A DNA stretch of 64,000 nt from Cricetibacter osteomyelitidis (GTDB lineage Bacteria > Pseudomonadota > Gammaproteobacteria > Enterobacterales > Pasteurellaceae), in assembly GCF_004340985.1 (NCBI RefSeq), contig NZ_SLYB01000002.1:44082-108081 (forward strand). Direction: 5' to 3'. The notes beneath the pieces were generated by a model. It saw only the letters and a program-made list of their open reading frames with translations. It had not been told where the DNA came from and searched no databases. The translations under genes and the position numbers were made by a program. Positions within the stretch are counted from its first letter, which is position 1. Each line of letters begins with the position of its first letter. Of the stretch, positions 26,921 to 35,202 are shown in pieces.

Positions 26921-27724
26921 TTACCAATCAATCACTTTATTTACAATTGCTTGTTGCTCTGTACTTGTTCGACGTAAATATATTCTTGTGGTTTCTATGG
27001 TTTCATGCCCCATTAAATCCGCTAAAAATGCAAGATCATTAAACCGCTCTAAAAAACTTTTTGCAAAACGATGTCGGAAAGAATGAGGGTAAACTAATTT
27101 CGGATCTATTTGATAATGTTTGGCTAGCATTTTTAATTGTCCGGCAATACCGCGAGTAGTAATTCTTTTATTATAACGATTAAGGAAAATAAATCCGTGT
27201 TGCCGGTTAATATTTTCTAACCATTTTAAACATTCCTTTTGTAATAATTCGGGAATATAAATTCTACGCAACTTTCCACCTTTTGAATAAAGATCAATAT
27301 ATCCTATTTTAATATGTTCATATTTGATCTGAATAAGCTCGCTAACCCTTGCTCCGGTTGCTGCCATAAAGCGAATAACAAAATACCAATAAAGATTATT
27401 ATCGGCTTTTAATCTTTCTTTAAAATAGCGGTAATCTGCTTCACTAATTACATTTTCCAGAAATGTTTTTTGTTGAACTTTAACAAAAGTTAATTTCAAT
27501 TTTTCTTTCTTGATAAATTCCAAATAATAATTAATTGCTCTTATTCTTAAATTTACAGTTTGCGGTTTATAGTGTTCAATTAAGAATGTTTTATATTGTT
27601 TTAGAGAAGATTTTGTAATTTCAGGAAAGAGATTATAATATTGTCTTATGGCAAACAAATAAACTGAAACTGTGTTATTTGCTAGATTTTGGTTTGAAAG
27701 ATAACGTTGAAACGAATTAATCAT
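26921..27724 (-). CDS. Tyrosine recombinase, probable hsdS invertase
   Basis: 267 residues, XerC/D-like in size. Catalytic residues are visible: Arg126 in AATGARVSEL, His214 and Arg217 in PHSFRHRF, His240 in LMGHETIETT and the nucleophile Tyr249 in RIYLRR; a Lys lies in the beta-hairpin YSKGGKLRR. The N-terminal 85 residues form the SAM-like core-binding domain. It sits between two oppositely oriented hsdS genes that share inverted repeats. This is the arrangement in known invertible type I systems, so I infer it catalyses the inversions rather than element integration. It lies 143 bp downstream of the active hsdS on the same strand. Confidence 0.88.
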   Translation of the reverse strand: MINSFQRYLSNQNLANNTVSVYLFAIRQYYNLFPEITKSSLKQYKTFLIEHYKPQTVNLRIRAINYYLEFIKKEKLKLTFVKVQQKTFLENVISEADYRYFKERLKADNNLYWYFVIRFMAATGARVSELIQIKYEHIKIGYIDLYSKGGKLRRIYIPELLQKECLKWLENINRQHGFIFLNRYNKRITTRGIAGQLKMLAKHYQIDPKLVYPHSFRHRFAKSFLERFNDLAFLADLMGHETIETTRIYLRRTSTEQQAIVNKVIDW

Positions 27725-27867
27725 ACTAATTTTCCTTATTTGAAGTTGAAAAGAAGTATGATAATAGATATAAAAATAGATGTTTACACAATATGTTTGG
27801 ATGCCAAAATAATGACATCCCTAGGATGAGTTATTTAATAATAATAAAATATTTTTATCAATTATAT

Positions 27868-29391
27868 TCATTCTAATTTATTTATTGATAAAAATAAATT
27901 TTCTATTTTATTTATAATGCGTTCTTGTTCTTCTAATGGGGGAATAGGAAATAATAAATTTTTTATATAGTCTGAAGATATTCTTTGTTGCCCTGCCGTA
28001 CCTGTAAAATTTTTTATTCCTTCATTAATAAAATAAAAAGTTTTAAAGAACCATAATAAATATTCTACTTTTATTGTATTACATAAAGGACGAACAACAA
28101 ATAACTCTGTTGTTCCGGCACCAATTTGATTATTCAGATTTTTAAAAATGACAGATTTTTTATTTTCGAAGCATGGAGTAATTTTAGCAATACCTATATC
28201 ATTATTTTGAAAATGTGTGAATCCGGATTTAATATCTTTCCATTTTCTTACAGAAAAAGTATGTTCATTTTTATAACCATCTTTTATATCTTTCATTGGG
28301 ATAAATGACACATTTAACGCATCATCAGCTTTATTCTTCGGGTTTAATATTATAATCTCTCCTAATCTCACCCAACACCAATTTTTAGGAACCTCAAACG
28401 GCACTTCATCCGCGATACAACGCTCCACACCGTCAATAATCTCATAAGGAATATTATCCCGTATTATGATCTCTGAATGTTGTTTTGGTTTCTTTAATTT
28501 CTTCTCGGAAATCAACCGCACTTTTTCTTGTTGAATGTGTTTAAGCAGTTCGCTTGCCGGCTTATCATTTGGGGCTTGCTCAGTTAATTTACCTTGAATT
28601 GCCGCTTGTAAAATGGATTTTTTAAGCTGCTGCGGAAAGGCTTGATGTAACGCGGTGAGTTCTTGCTCTTTTTTGGCATATTGGTCGATAAAAGGAAGAA
28701 GTTCTTCGATTTTTGCGACAATGCGGTGTTGTTCGGCGAGCGGGGGGAGTGGAAATAAGAAATTTTTTCCTTTTTCTAAATTAAATCTAGGCATTTTTGT
28801 TCCATGAGAATTATTTTTGGAATATCCCAGGAAGTAGCTTGACATTAGTAGTAGTTGTGCATATTTATTAAAGATATATTCACTACACTTTAGTGGTACA
28901 ATTTCAGTAGAGCAAAATCCATTTTCATCAGCAATAATAACTTTATTTAAATACGGTCTTAATTTCCCATACAAAATATCATTTTTCTCAAATAAATTTC
29001 TTTGGCTTTTTATAGAATTAGATGTTTTTAGTTTCTTTTGTATTAAAAGACCAGATTGCTTTTCAATATCTTCTAAATCTAATACCCAAGAATTAAGAGG
29101 AATATCTGAGCCAGATATAGCCCCTTGAGAATTAAATTTACATATCTCACCTAACCTCACCCACTGCCAATTCTCTGGAATCTCAAAGGGAAATTTATCG
29201 TCCTTCGCAAAAGGAAGTTTATCGGTAGATTTTTTGCTTTTTTTGATCTTACCTTCAGCAATCAGTTTTGCTTTTTCTTGTTGGATTTTTTCTAAAAGTA
29301 CTGATGCCGGTTCATCATTTGGATCTTGTGGTACAAGTTTCCCTTGAATAGCCAGCTGCAAAATGGCGTTTTTTAATTGTTGAGCTTTCAT
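27868..29391 (-). CDS. hsdS: Type I restriction-modification specificity subunit HsdS, expressed copy
   Basis: 507 residues. HsdS dictates the bipartite DNA target of the methyltransferase and restriction complex. Layout: N-terminal helical conserved region (QLKNAILQLAIQGKLVPQDP), first recognition domain (CKFNSQGAISGSDIPLNSW onward), central conserved region (PPLAEQHRIVAKIEELLPF, then AIQGKLTEQ), second recognition domain (LNPKNKADDALNVSFIPMKD onward) and C-terminal conserved region (PPLEEQERIINKIENLF). The start overlaps the rhuM stop (ATGA), so it is translated with hsdR-hsdM-rhuM. Its two domains differ from each other and from the duplicated domain in the silent cassette, giving at least three recognition modules at the locus. 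Confidence 0.94.
   Translation of the reverse strand: MKAQQLKNAILQLAIQGKLVPQDPNDEPASVLLEKIQQEKAKLIAEGKIKKSKKSTDKLPFAKDDKFPFEIPENWQWVRLGEICKFNSQGAISGSDIPLNSWVLDLEDIEKQSGLLIQKKLKTSNSIKSQRNLFEKNDILYGKLRPYLNKVIIADENGFCSTEIVPLKCSEYIFNKYAQLLLMSSYFLGYSKNNSHGTKMPRFNLEKGKNFLFPLPPLAEQHRIVAKIEELLPFIDQYAKKEQELTALHQAFPQQLKKSILQAAIQGKLTEQAPNDKPASELLKHIQQEKVRLISEKKLKKPKQHSEIIIRDNIPYEIIDGVERCIADEVPFEVPKNWCWVRLGEIIILNPKNKADDALNVSFIPMKDIKDGYKNEHTFSVRKWKDIKSGFTHFQNNDIGIAKITPCFENKKSVIFKNLNNQIGAGTTELFVVRPLCNTIKVEYLLWFFKTFYFINEGIKNFTGTAGQQRISSDYIKNLLFPIPPLEEQERIINKIENLFLSINKLE
28354..28737 (-). repeat. Central inverted repeat of the hsdS locus, right copy
   Basis: Inverse partner of 26016-26399 (384 bp each) inside the expressed hsdS. 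The pair flanks the recombinase gene. Confidence 0.88.
29204..29222 (-). repeat. Outer inverted repeat of the hsdS inversion locus, right copy
   Basis: Reverse complement identical to the 19 bases at 25525-25543; in the expressed hsdS it lies in codons for KLPFA before the first recognition domain. Together the two copies bound a 3.7-kb potentially invertible segment. Confidence 0.75.
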
Positions 29392-30383
29392 TTTTTATTT
29401 TTAATCCGTTTTCCCAATGTTTCAATGATTGCTAAATCGTCTTGCTCAGCCTGTAGTTTTAAGGCTTCTCGGCGTTTTTGGCTAAATATTACATATTGTT
29501 CTGATGTGAAATCTTCTATTTGCTTACGGCTTTTGCTGCCTTTGCCGGCTAAAACCTCAAAGCCGTTATCCTCAATAATGCTATCAATACGATGCTGCCA
29601 AAATTTAAGGGTGAGATCCTGCCTGTTTTTCGCCCGTAATTCCGCACTTTCTAAGAAGATTACCGTTAGTCTGTTTAAAGTATCAATTTCATCTGCATTG
29701 AGATAATTTTTGGAGATAATAATATCGGCTTTCAATACCCGTTCACCGCTCCAAGAAATCAGCCCCATATTCGGTAATTCACCATTTGCCCGACTACAAA
29801 TTAATTCTGCCGCAGTCTGTTTGGTTACCGCATAAATCAATTTATTTTGTGCTTCGGCAAAGAACATTTCGGTCGCTTTATCGTTTTTATCATAATCACT
29901 GGAAAGCTTAAACAGCTCCCGCACCTTCTGATAAAATCGCATTTCACTGGCACGAATATCGCGAATGCGTTCCAGTAATTCATCAAAATGATCAGTTCGC
30001 CCTTGCGGATTTTTCAGCCGTTCGTCATCGAGTAAAAAGCCTTTTTCAAGATAGGTTCGTAAATGGGTATTTGCCCAACGGCGAAACTGCACACCACGCG
30101 GGCTACGCACCCGAAAACCAATGGCTAAGATCATTTCAAGGGAATAATGTTTCACTTGATAATTTTTACCGTCAAGGGCAGTTATAAAGAAATCCTTTAT
30201 AACTGAAATAGCATCTAACTCTTTGTCTTCTATAATATTTTTCACATGCAAGCCTATATTTTGAACAGAGGTGTCAAAAAGTTCGGCAAGCTGATTTTGC
30301 GTTAGCCAAACTTCATTGCCTTGTACAAAAAGCGAGACTTTGCTTTTTCCGTCTTCGGTGTTGTAAATAATCAAATCAGACAT
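29388..30383 (-). CDS. rhuM: RhuM-family protein within the type I restriction locus
   Basis: 331 residues matching the virulence-RhuM family: LIIYNTEDGKSKVSLFVQGN at the start, then VWLTQNQLAELFDTSVQNI (a helix-turn-helix-like segment), VKHYSLEMILAIGFRVRS, GVQFRRWANTHLRTYLEKGF and an RVLKADI...KNYLNADEI region. Function is unsettled; homologues frequently occur inside type I loci. It lies 7 bp after hsdM and overlaps hsdS by four bases (ATGA), so it is made with the modification enzyme. It could modulate activity or specificity, but this is inference. Confidence 0.87.
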   Translation of the reverse strand: MSDLIIYNTEDGKSKVSLFVQGNEVWLTQNQLAELFDTSVQNIGLHVKNIIEDKELDAISVIKDFFITALDGKNYQVKHYSLEMILAIGFRVRSPRGVQFRRWANTHLRTYLEKGFLLDDERLKNPQGRTDHFDELLERIRDIRASEMRFYQKVRELFKLSSDYDKNDKATEMFFAEAQNKLIYAVTKQTAAELICSRANGELPNMGLISWSGERVLKADIIISKNYLNADEIDTLNRLTVIFLESAELRAKNRQDLTLKFWQHRIDSIIEDNGFEVLAGKGSKSRKQIEDFTSEQYVIFSQKRREALKLQAEQDDLAIIETLGKRIKNKK

Positions 30384-30390
30384 ATTTTTC

Positions 30391-31860
30391 TTACAGCTTA
30401 ATCCCTAAAATCCCTGTAATTTCCGCTAAAATTTGGTCAATATCGGCATTTAAAGCGGTGCGTTTTTGCTGATAATGTGCAATTAACTCATCCGGTGGTA
30501 AGATTTGCTCTTCTTCGTGCGGAAAACCGCACAAGTCGATATTAAATTGGCGATCGGCAAGTTCTTGGTAGCTGTAACTTCTCGCCTTATCAAAGCCTTC
30601 AATTTCAATGGGTTGGCGATTATGCCACCATTCCATCACCTCATTGAAATGCTCCAATTTCATCGGTTTGGTTTTGGAGAAATTTTTATAACCCTCAGGC
30701 ATATCTAAGCGATAAAACCAGGTTTTTGTTGTCGGTTGGGTGTTATCAAAAAAGAGAATATTGGTAGTGATTGAGGTATAAGGAGCAAAAACGCTATGGG
30801 GCAGGCGGATGACCGTGTGCAAATTCATTTCGCTCATCAATTTTTGTTTAATCGCTACTTTGGCGTTATCTGTCCCGAATAGGAAGCCGTCCGGCAACAC
30901 AATCGCCACACGCCCGTTTTTTTTCAAACGGTACATAATTACCGACATAAACAGATCCGCTGTTTCGCTGCTGCGTAATGCGGCAGGGAAGTTCATTTTA
31001 ATCTGCTCGATCTCGCTGCCACCATAGGGCGGGTTCATTAAAATTACATCAAATTTTTCCTCGTCGGTGTAATCTTTGACGTTTTTTTCCAACGCATTAT
31101 CGTGGTGAACATTCGGGTTATCAATATCGTGTAGCAGTAAGTTTGTTACACAAAGTAAGTGCGGTAAGGCTTTTTTCTCAACACCATAAACTGCATTATT
31201 AAACAAAGTGCGGTCGGAAATCGTTTGAATTTGTTTTTCCAGCACTTTTAATGCCGAAGTTAAAAATCCACCCGTGCCGCAGGCAAAATCGGCAATTTTC
31301 TCACCGAGTTTTGGGGCAATCATTTGCACCATAAAATCAGTGACGGCTCGAGGCGTATAAAATTCTCCCGCATTGCCCGCACTTTGTAGGCTTTTGAGAA
31401 TGTTTTCATAAATATCGCCGAAAGCGTGGCGTTCTTGATATTGCTCGAAGTTGATTTCATCAATGATATTAATTACTTGACGTAACAGTATGCCATTTTT
31501 CATATAGTTATTATTATCTTCAAATGCTGCCCGAATGATTTTCTGGTTCATTGGCGTATTGACGGAAATCGGCAAATTCTTTAACGCAGGAAATAAGTCA
31601 TTATTGACGAAATTCAGCAGCTCATCGCCCGTCATTGCTTTGCCGTCTTTATTATCTTTTGCCCAATTTGACCAACGTAAAAATTTGGGCAAAATAGATT
31701 GATAATTGTCGTTAATCAACTCCCATTCCTGTTCTTTGGCATCGTAGATTTTAAGAAATAAAATCCAGACGATTTGCTCAATACGTTGGGCATCGCCGTT
31801 GATTCCGGCATCGTTTCTCATTACATCTTGTAGGCGTTTCACGAGATTGTTTAGACTCAT
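30391..31860 (-). CDS. hsdM: Type I restriction-modification DNA methyltransferase HsdM
   Basis: 489 residues. It transfers a methyl group from S-adenosylmethionine to adenine N6 at the site chosen by HsdS. N-terminal HsdM domain (LNNLVKRLQDVMRNDAGI), then the S-adenosylmethionine motif DFACGTGGF at about residues 191-199 and the catalytic NPPYGG at 276-281. GEFYTPRAVTDFMV precedes motif I, as in the family. First gene after a 179-bp gap from hsdR, so it may have its own promoter. It contains an uptake core near 31206. Confidence 0.96.
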   Translation of the reverse strand: MSLNNLVKRLQDVMRNDAGINGDAQRIEQIVWILFLKIYDAKEQEWELINDNYQSILPKFLRWSNWAKDNKDGKAMTGDELLNFVNNDLFPALKNLPISVNTPMNQKIIRAAFEDNNNYMKNGILLRQVINIIDEINFEQYQERHAFGDIYENILKSLQSAGNAGEFYTPRAVTDFMVQMIAPKLGEKIADFACGTGGFLTSALKVLEKQIQTISDRTLFNNAVYGVEKKALPHLLCVTNLLLHDIDNPNVHHDNALEKNVKDYTDEEKFDVILMNPPYGGSEIEQIKMNFPAALRSSETADLFMSVIMYRLKKNGRVAIVLPDGFLFGTDNAKVAIKQKLMSEMNLHTVIRLPHSVFAPYTSITTNILFFDNTQPTTKTWFYRLDMPEGYKNFSKTKPMKLEHFNEVMEWWHNRQPIEIEGFDKARSYSYQELADRQFNIDLCGFPHEEEQILPPDELIAHYQQKRTALNADIDQILAEITGILGIKL

Positions 31861-31887
31861 ATTTTTCCTTTGTTGTTTGTTCGTGTT

Positions 31888-31973
31888 ATCAAATAACCAT
31901 CAAATAAAAAAATTATTTAATATCAATTTGTTAAATCTTTCTAATGGTTTGTTTGATATTAAGCTATCAAATA
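31888..31973. repeat. ATCAAATA repeats between hsdR and hsdM
   Basis: ATCAAATA occurs at 31888-31895, 31899-31906 and 31966-31973, and its inverse core TTTGAT at 31952-31957. The cluster lies upstream of hsdM on its strand and could be an operator for the modification genes. It could also be chance in AT-rich sequence. Confidence 0.4.
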
Positions 31974-32039
31974 AAATGTTGACTATTTGAACGAAGACCG
32001 AGCCTGTTAGTAACGGCTGCAATTCTTCTTTTTTATTTA

Positions 32040-34388
32040 TTAATCCGAATAAAGTATACTTTCCAATCCTTTTACCGCTTTTTGGTAAAGTGCTTTGCCG
32101 CCAAATTTTTTCACAATGGAAATTAAGCCGCCGAAAGGTTCAAATTGGCTGTTTTTTAATAGTTCAGGTTTACTGAGATCTTTCGCTCCCGATTTGGTAT
32201 ATTCCGCTAAAATTAAGTTTAAAACCTGCCGATTTTCTGCATCATATTGTTCTACATAGCCGCTCTGTTTCACTTTGGCGATCCGTTCGGTTTTGCTCAT
32301 TACGGGCTTATCAAATGCCACGCTGCGGAGAATATCTAAATCGTCCACATTGCTGCCCCATTTATGCTTTGTGCGAAGCGAATTGAGCCAGTTTTCATTG
32401 GTGTAAAATTTTGAGAAAACTTCACCGCTTGAAAGCCAGCTATCTTGAAGCTGCTTATAAGAGGTGAAATCCTGACGTATATGGCGTTTGGAATAGACTT
32501 CGATTTCCTCAGAAACCAGCTCTCCCCGTTCATTGAGGTACTGTACTTTTTCATCAATAATACGTAGTAATAATTTTCCGGCTTCGATTTCGATAGTAGG
32601 TTTATAAATCGGTTCAGGTTCTTGAATAATATTGTCATCAAGTGGAGTTGGATCTTTTTCTCCGCTTGTTTTAAGCTCTTCATCGGGGTCAAAAATCACA
32701 ATCGGATCACCGTCAAAATCGGGATCAGCAAATAAATCCGTTACCCCTCGAAAATCCATAATCGTGAAAAATGTTTTTCCGGCATCGGGGCGTAGCCGTG
32801 TACCCCGCCCGATAATCTGTTTAAATTCGGTTATTGACTGAATATTGTCATCCAGCACCACCAGTTTGCAGGTTTTACTGTCCACACCGGTTGTCATTAA
32901 TTTAGAGGTTACCGCAATCACCGGGTAGATATTACCTTCATTTTTGACATCGCAAAATGCTTCTAAATCCGCATTTTTACTCGTTTGATCACCGGTAATT
33001 TGGCGTATATATTTGGGATTTTCTGCCAGCATATCGGCATTCAGCTCTGACAACGCAGCAACCATTCGTTGGGCGTGGTTGATATTGGCACAGAATACTA
33101 TCGTTTTACTCAAGCGGTCCGTTTTCTTCAAAAATTCGCTAATGCGTTCGGCAACAAGGCGAGTACGGTCATCTAAGATGATGTTGTAATCAAAATCTTT
33201 AATGGTATAAAGCCGGTCTTCCACTAATTCACCGTTTTTATCCTTTAATCCCTTAGTTGGTCGCCAACCTTTTAAATCACAATCCAAATCCACCCGCACT
33301 ACACGGTAAGGGGCAAGAAAACCGTCATCAATACCTTGTTTTAAACTATAGGTATAAATCGGCTCGCCAAAATAGCTGATATTGCTTGCCTCATTGGTTT
33401 CTTTTGGTGTTGCTGTCATACCAATGTGGGTTGCAGCACTGAAATAATCCAAAATCGCCCGCCAGTTTGAATTTTCTTTTGCACTGCCGCGATGACATTC
33501 ATCAATAATAATCAGATCGAAAAAAGAGGGCTGAAATTGTTTAAACAGTTCATTATTCTCTTCGCCGTCAAGTTGTTGGTACAGGGCAAGATAAACTTCG
33601 TAGGCACTATCCAGCGTTTTATTACTGACTTTTACCATTTTATCTTTAAACGGTTTGAAATCCTGTGTCATCGGCTGATCCACCAGCACATTTCGGTCAG
33701 CTAAAAACAGCACTTTGCGTTTTGCACCGCTTGTGCGTAAACGGTGAATAATCTGAAAGGCGGTATAGGTTTTACCCGTGCCGGTTGCCATAACCAATAG
33801 AATCCGGTTTTGTCCTTTTGCCACCGCTTCTACCGTGCGGTTAATGGCAATTTCTTGATAATAGCGAGGGGATTTAAATTGGCTGGCTGCACTAGTGTAA
33901 TAAGGCTGTTGAATAATTTTTAGCTCATCGGTGGTATATTGCTGTGTCCAACGCTGTTCTAATTCTTGCGGTGTTGGGAATTGTGTCATCGGCAAAGTGC
34001 GTTGTTTACCTGTTATAAAATCGTGTTCGACAAATTCATCGCCGTTAGTGCTGTAAGCAAAAGGAATATCAAGTAACAAAGCGTAGTCCATTGCTTGTTG
34101 CAAACCATCTCTGGCGGTGTGTTTGTTATCTTTTGCTTCAACCACGGCAATTTTACGATTCGCCGATAGATAGAGCAGGTAATCTACTCGCTTGCCGTCC
34201 TTACGGCTGGCTTTTTTCGTTTTCGGATCAATCAGCATCCGCCCGTCGGTAATTTGTTTATCCGCTTTAAACGAGTATTCTTCACGAATCTGTCTATCGT
34301 CCCAACCTACATTCCGAATGGTAGGAGTAATGAATTTGGAACGAATATCCGCTTCCGACATCTCACGTTTTTCTGCTGGAGTAAACAT
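32040..34388 (-). CDS. hsdR: Type I restriction endonuclease/translocase HsdR
   Basis: 782 residues from the ATG at 34388 (MFTPAEKREMSEADIRSKF), preferred over an ATG at 34409 because GGAAGGAAG lies just upstream of it. N-terminal nuclease region with the catalytic DYLLYLSANRKIAVVEAKD (D...ExK); superfamily 2 helicase motifs I ATGTGKTYTAFQ, II IIIDECHRGS, III MTATP, V-VI TGVDSKTCKLV and QIIGRGTRLR. The size and layout resemble the EcoEI family of type I R subunits. It is the first gene of the hsdR-hsdM-rhuM-hsdS run and appears intact. Confidence 0.95.
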   Translation of the reverse strand: MFTPAEKREMSEADIRSKFITPTIRNVGWDDRQIREEYSFKADKQITDGRMLIDPKTKKASRKDGKRVDYLLYLSANRKIAVVEAKDNKHTARDGLQQAMDYALLLDIPFAYSTNGDEFVEHDFITGKQRTLPMTQFPTPQELEQRWTQQYTTDELKIIQQPYYTSAASQFKSPRYYQEIAINRTVEAVAKGQNRILLVMATGTGKTYTAFQIIHRLRTSGAKRKVLFLADRNVLVDQPMTQDFKPFKDKMVKVSNKTLDSAYEVYLALYQQLDGEENNELFKQFQPSFFDLIIIDECHRGSAKENSNWRAILDYFSAATHIGMTATPKETNEASNISYFGEPIYTYSLKQGIDDGFLAPYRVVRVDLDCDLKGWRPTKGLKDKNGELVEDRLYTIKDFDYNIILDDRTRLVAERISEFLKKTDRLSKTIVFCANINHAQRMVAALSELNADMLAENPKYIRQITGDQTSKNADLEAFCDVKNEGNIYPVIAVTSKLMTTGVDSKTCKLVVLDDNIQSITEFKQIIGRGTRLRPDAGKTFFTIMDFRGVTDLFADPDFDGDPIVIFDPDEELKTSGEKDPTPLDDNIIQEPEPIYKPTIEIEAGKLLLRIIDEKVQYLNERGELVSEEIEVYSKRHIRQDFTSYKQLQDSWLSSGEVFSKFYTNENWLNSLRTKHKWGSNVDDLDILRSVAFDKPVMSKTERIAKVKQSGYVEQYDAENRQVLNLILAEYTKSGAKDLSKPELLKNSQFEPFGGLISIVKKFGGKALYQKAVKGLESILYSD

Positions 34389-34395
34389 AATCTTC

Positions 34396-34422
34396 CTTCC
34401 GATAAGCATTTTTTATCGGAAG
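34396..34422 (-). promoter_or_regulatory. Hairpin overlapping the hsdR ribosome binding site
   Basis: Ten-base perfect arms CTTCCGATAA / TTATCGGAAG with a seven-base loop. On the coding strand the downstream arm ends CGGAAG, half of the hsdR Shine-Dalgarno CGGAAGGAAG, and the start codon follows eight bases later. The structure could limit HsdR translation. Confidence 0.5.
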
Positions 34423-34468
34423 ATTATAGCAAAAGTGCGGTTGGTTTCTAAGAGGATTTATGATTATG

Positions 34469-35044
34469 TTAAAAATCTAACGTCGAAATAGCATTGTGAA
34501 TACTGGCTAATACTTTTTTAGGGTCGGCGATAATATTACGTTCAAAATGATAACGTATGCTTTCCAGTAATAATGCAGACATCATTGTACTTTGAAAATC
34601 TAATTGTTCGGCATCAATATGCGGATGTTTTTGTAAAATTATTTTTTCTGCCCCGACTTTAATGATACTACGCATATCCTGATAAAGATGATGCCGCGGT
34701 GTGTCGATTTTCCATAAAGCCAGAAAAGTCTGCCGTTCTTGAAACAGTACCGGCACAGCGTACTGATAAAATTCAGACAAGTTTGTACAGCTTAAACGTT
34801 GTTTAATTGTTTGATCCAGCAAAATTTTTACATCTGCAATCATCTTACCCGCCAAATCGCTTTTGCCGGAATAATAGCGGTAAAACGTGGTGCGATTCAC
34901 CATTGCGGTTTGCAAAATATCATCCACGGTAATTTCACGAAAGCCTTTTATTTGCAACAGATCCACCAACGCCTGACGAATATACTTATGGGTTTTAACC
35001 ACCCTTAAATCGATTTTTCCCGTTGATTTATGTGAATTTTTCAT
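34469..35044 (-). CDS. TetR-family transcriptional regulator of the efflux operon
   Basis: 191 residues from the ATG at 35044 (MKNSHKSTGKIDLRVVKTHK); an upstream in-frame ATG at 35077 has no binding site. The helix-turn-helix is KGFREITVDDILQTAMVNRTTFYRYY, typical TetR with the TFYRYY end. The C-terminal domain would bind a ligand. Divergent from the HlyD-RbbA-YhhJ-outer-membrane operon, whose repressor it probably is. The 158-bp intergenic region holds two palindromes. Confidence 0.88.
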   Translation of the reverse strand: MKNSHKSTGKIDLRVVKTHKYIRQALVDLLQIKGFREITVDDILQTAMVNRTTFYRYYSGKSDLAGKMIADVKILLDQTIKQRLSCTNLSEFYQYAVPVLFQERQTFLALWKIDTPRHHLYQDMRSIIKVGAEKIILQKHPHIDAEQLDFQSTMMSALLLESIRYHFERNIIADPKKVLASIHNAISTLDF

Positions 35045-35129
35045 AAAATATTTTCCACATTCTCTATTTATAAACATACATTTTTAAAATTTTGTCTGCA
35101 TAAACAGGGATTGTAGCGAATTTTGGTGC

Positions 35130-35169
35130 TTGTTTAAACAATTTTAACCGCCTATTATTATGTTCATAA
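35130..35169. promoter_or_regulatory. Candidate TetR operators between tetR and efflux operon
   Basis: Two palindromes: TTGTTTAAACAA (35130-35141, perfect) and TTATG-tt-CATAA (35158-35169). They lie 34-73 bp before the first efflux gene and between divergent promoters. Which one is bound cannot be told from sequence. Confidence 0.45.
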
Positions 35170-35202
35170 GTGATATTTTGCGGTATAAAAAAGGAAATAA
35201 AA

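Noticed and set aside
26921-27724. Tyrosine recombinase as an integrase of a mobile element
   Set aside because: No attachment-site duplication, tRNA gene or element genes nearby. Its place between inverted hsdS copies with shared repeats fits an invertase better.
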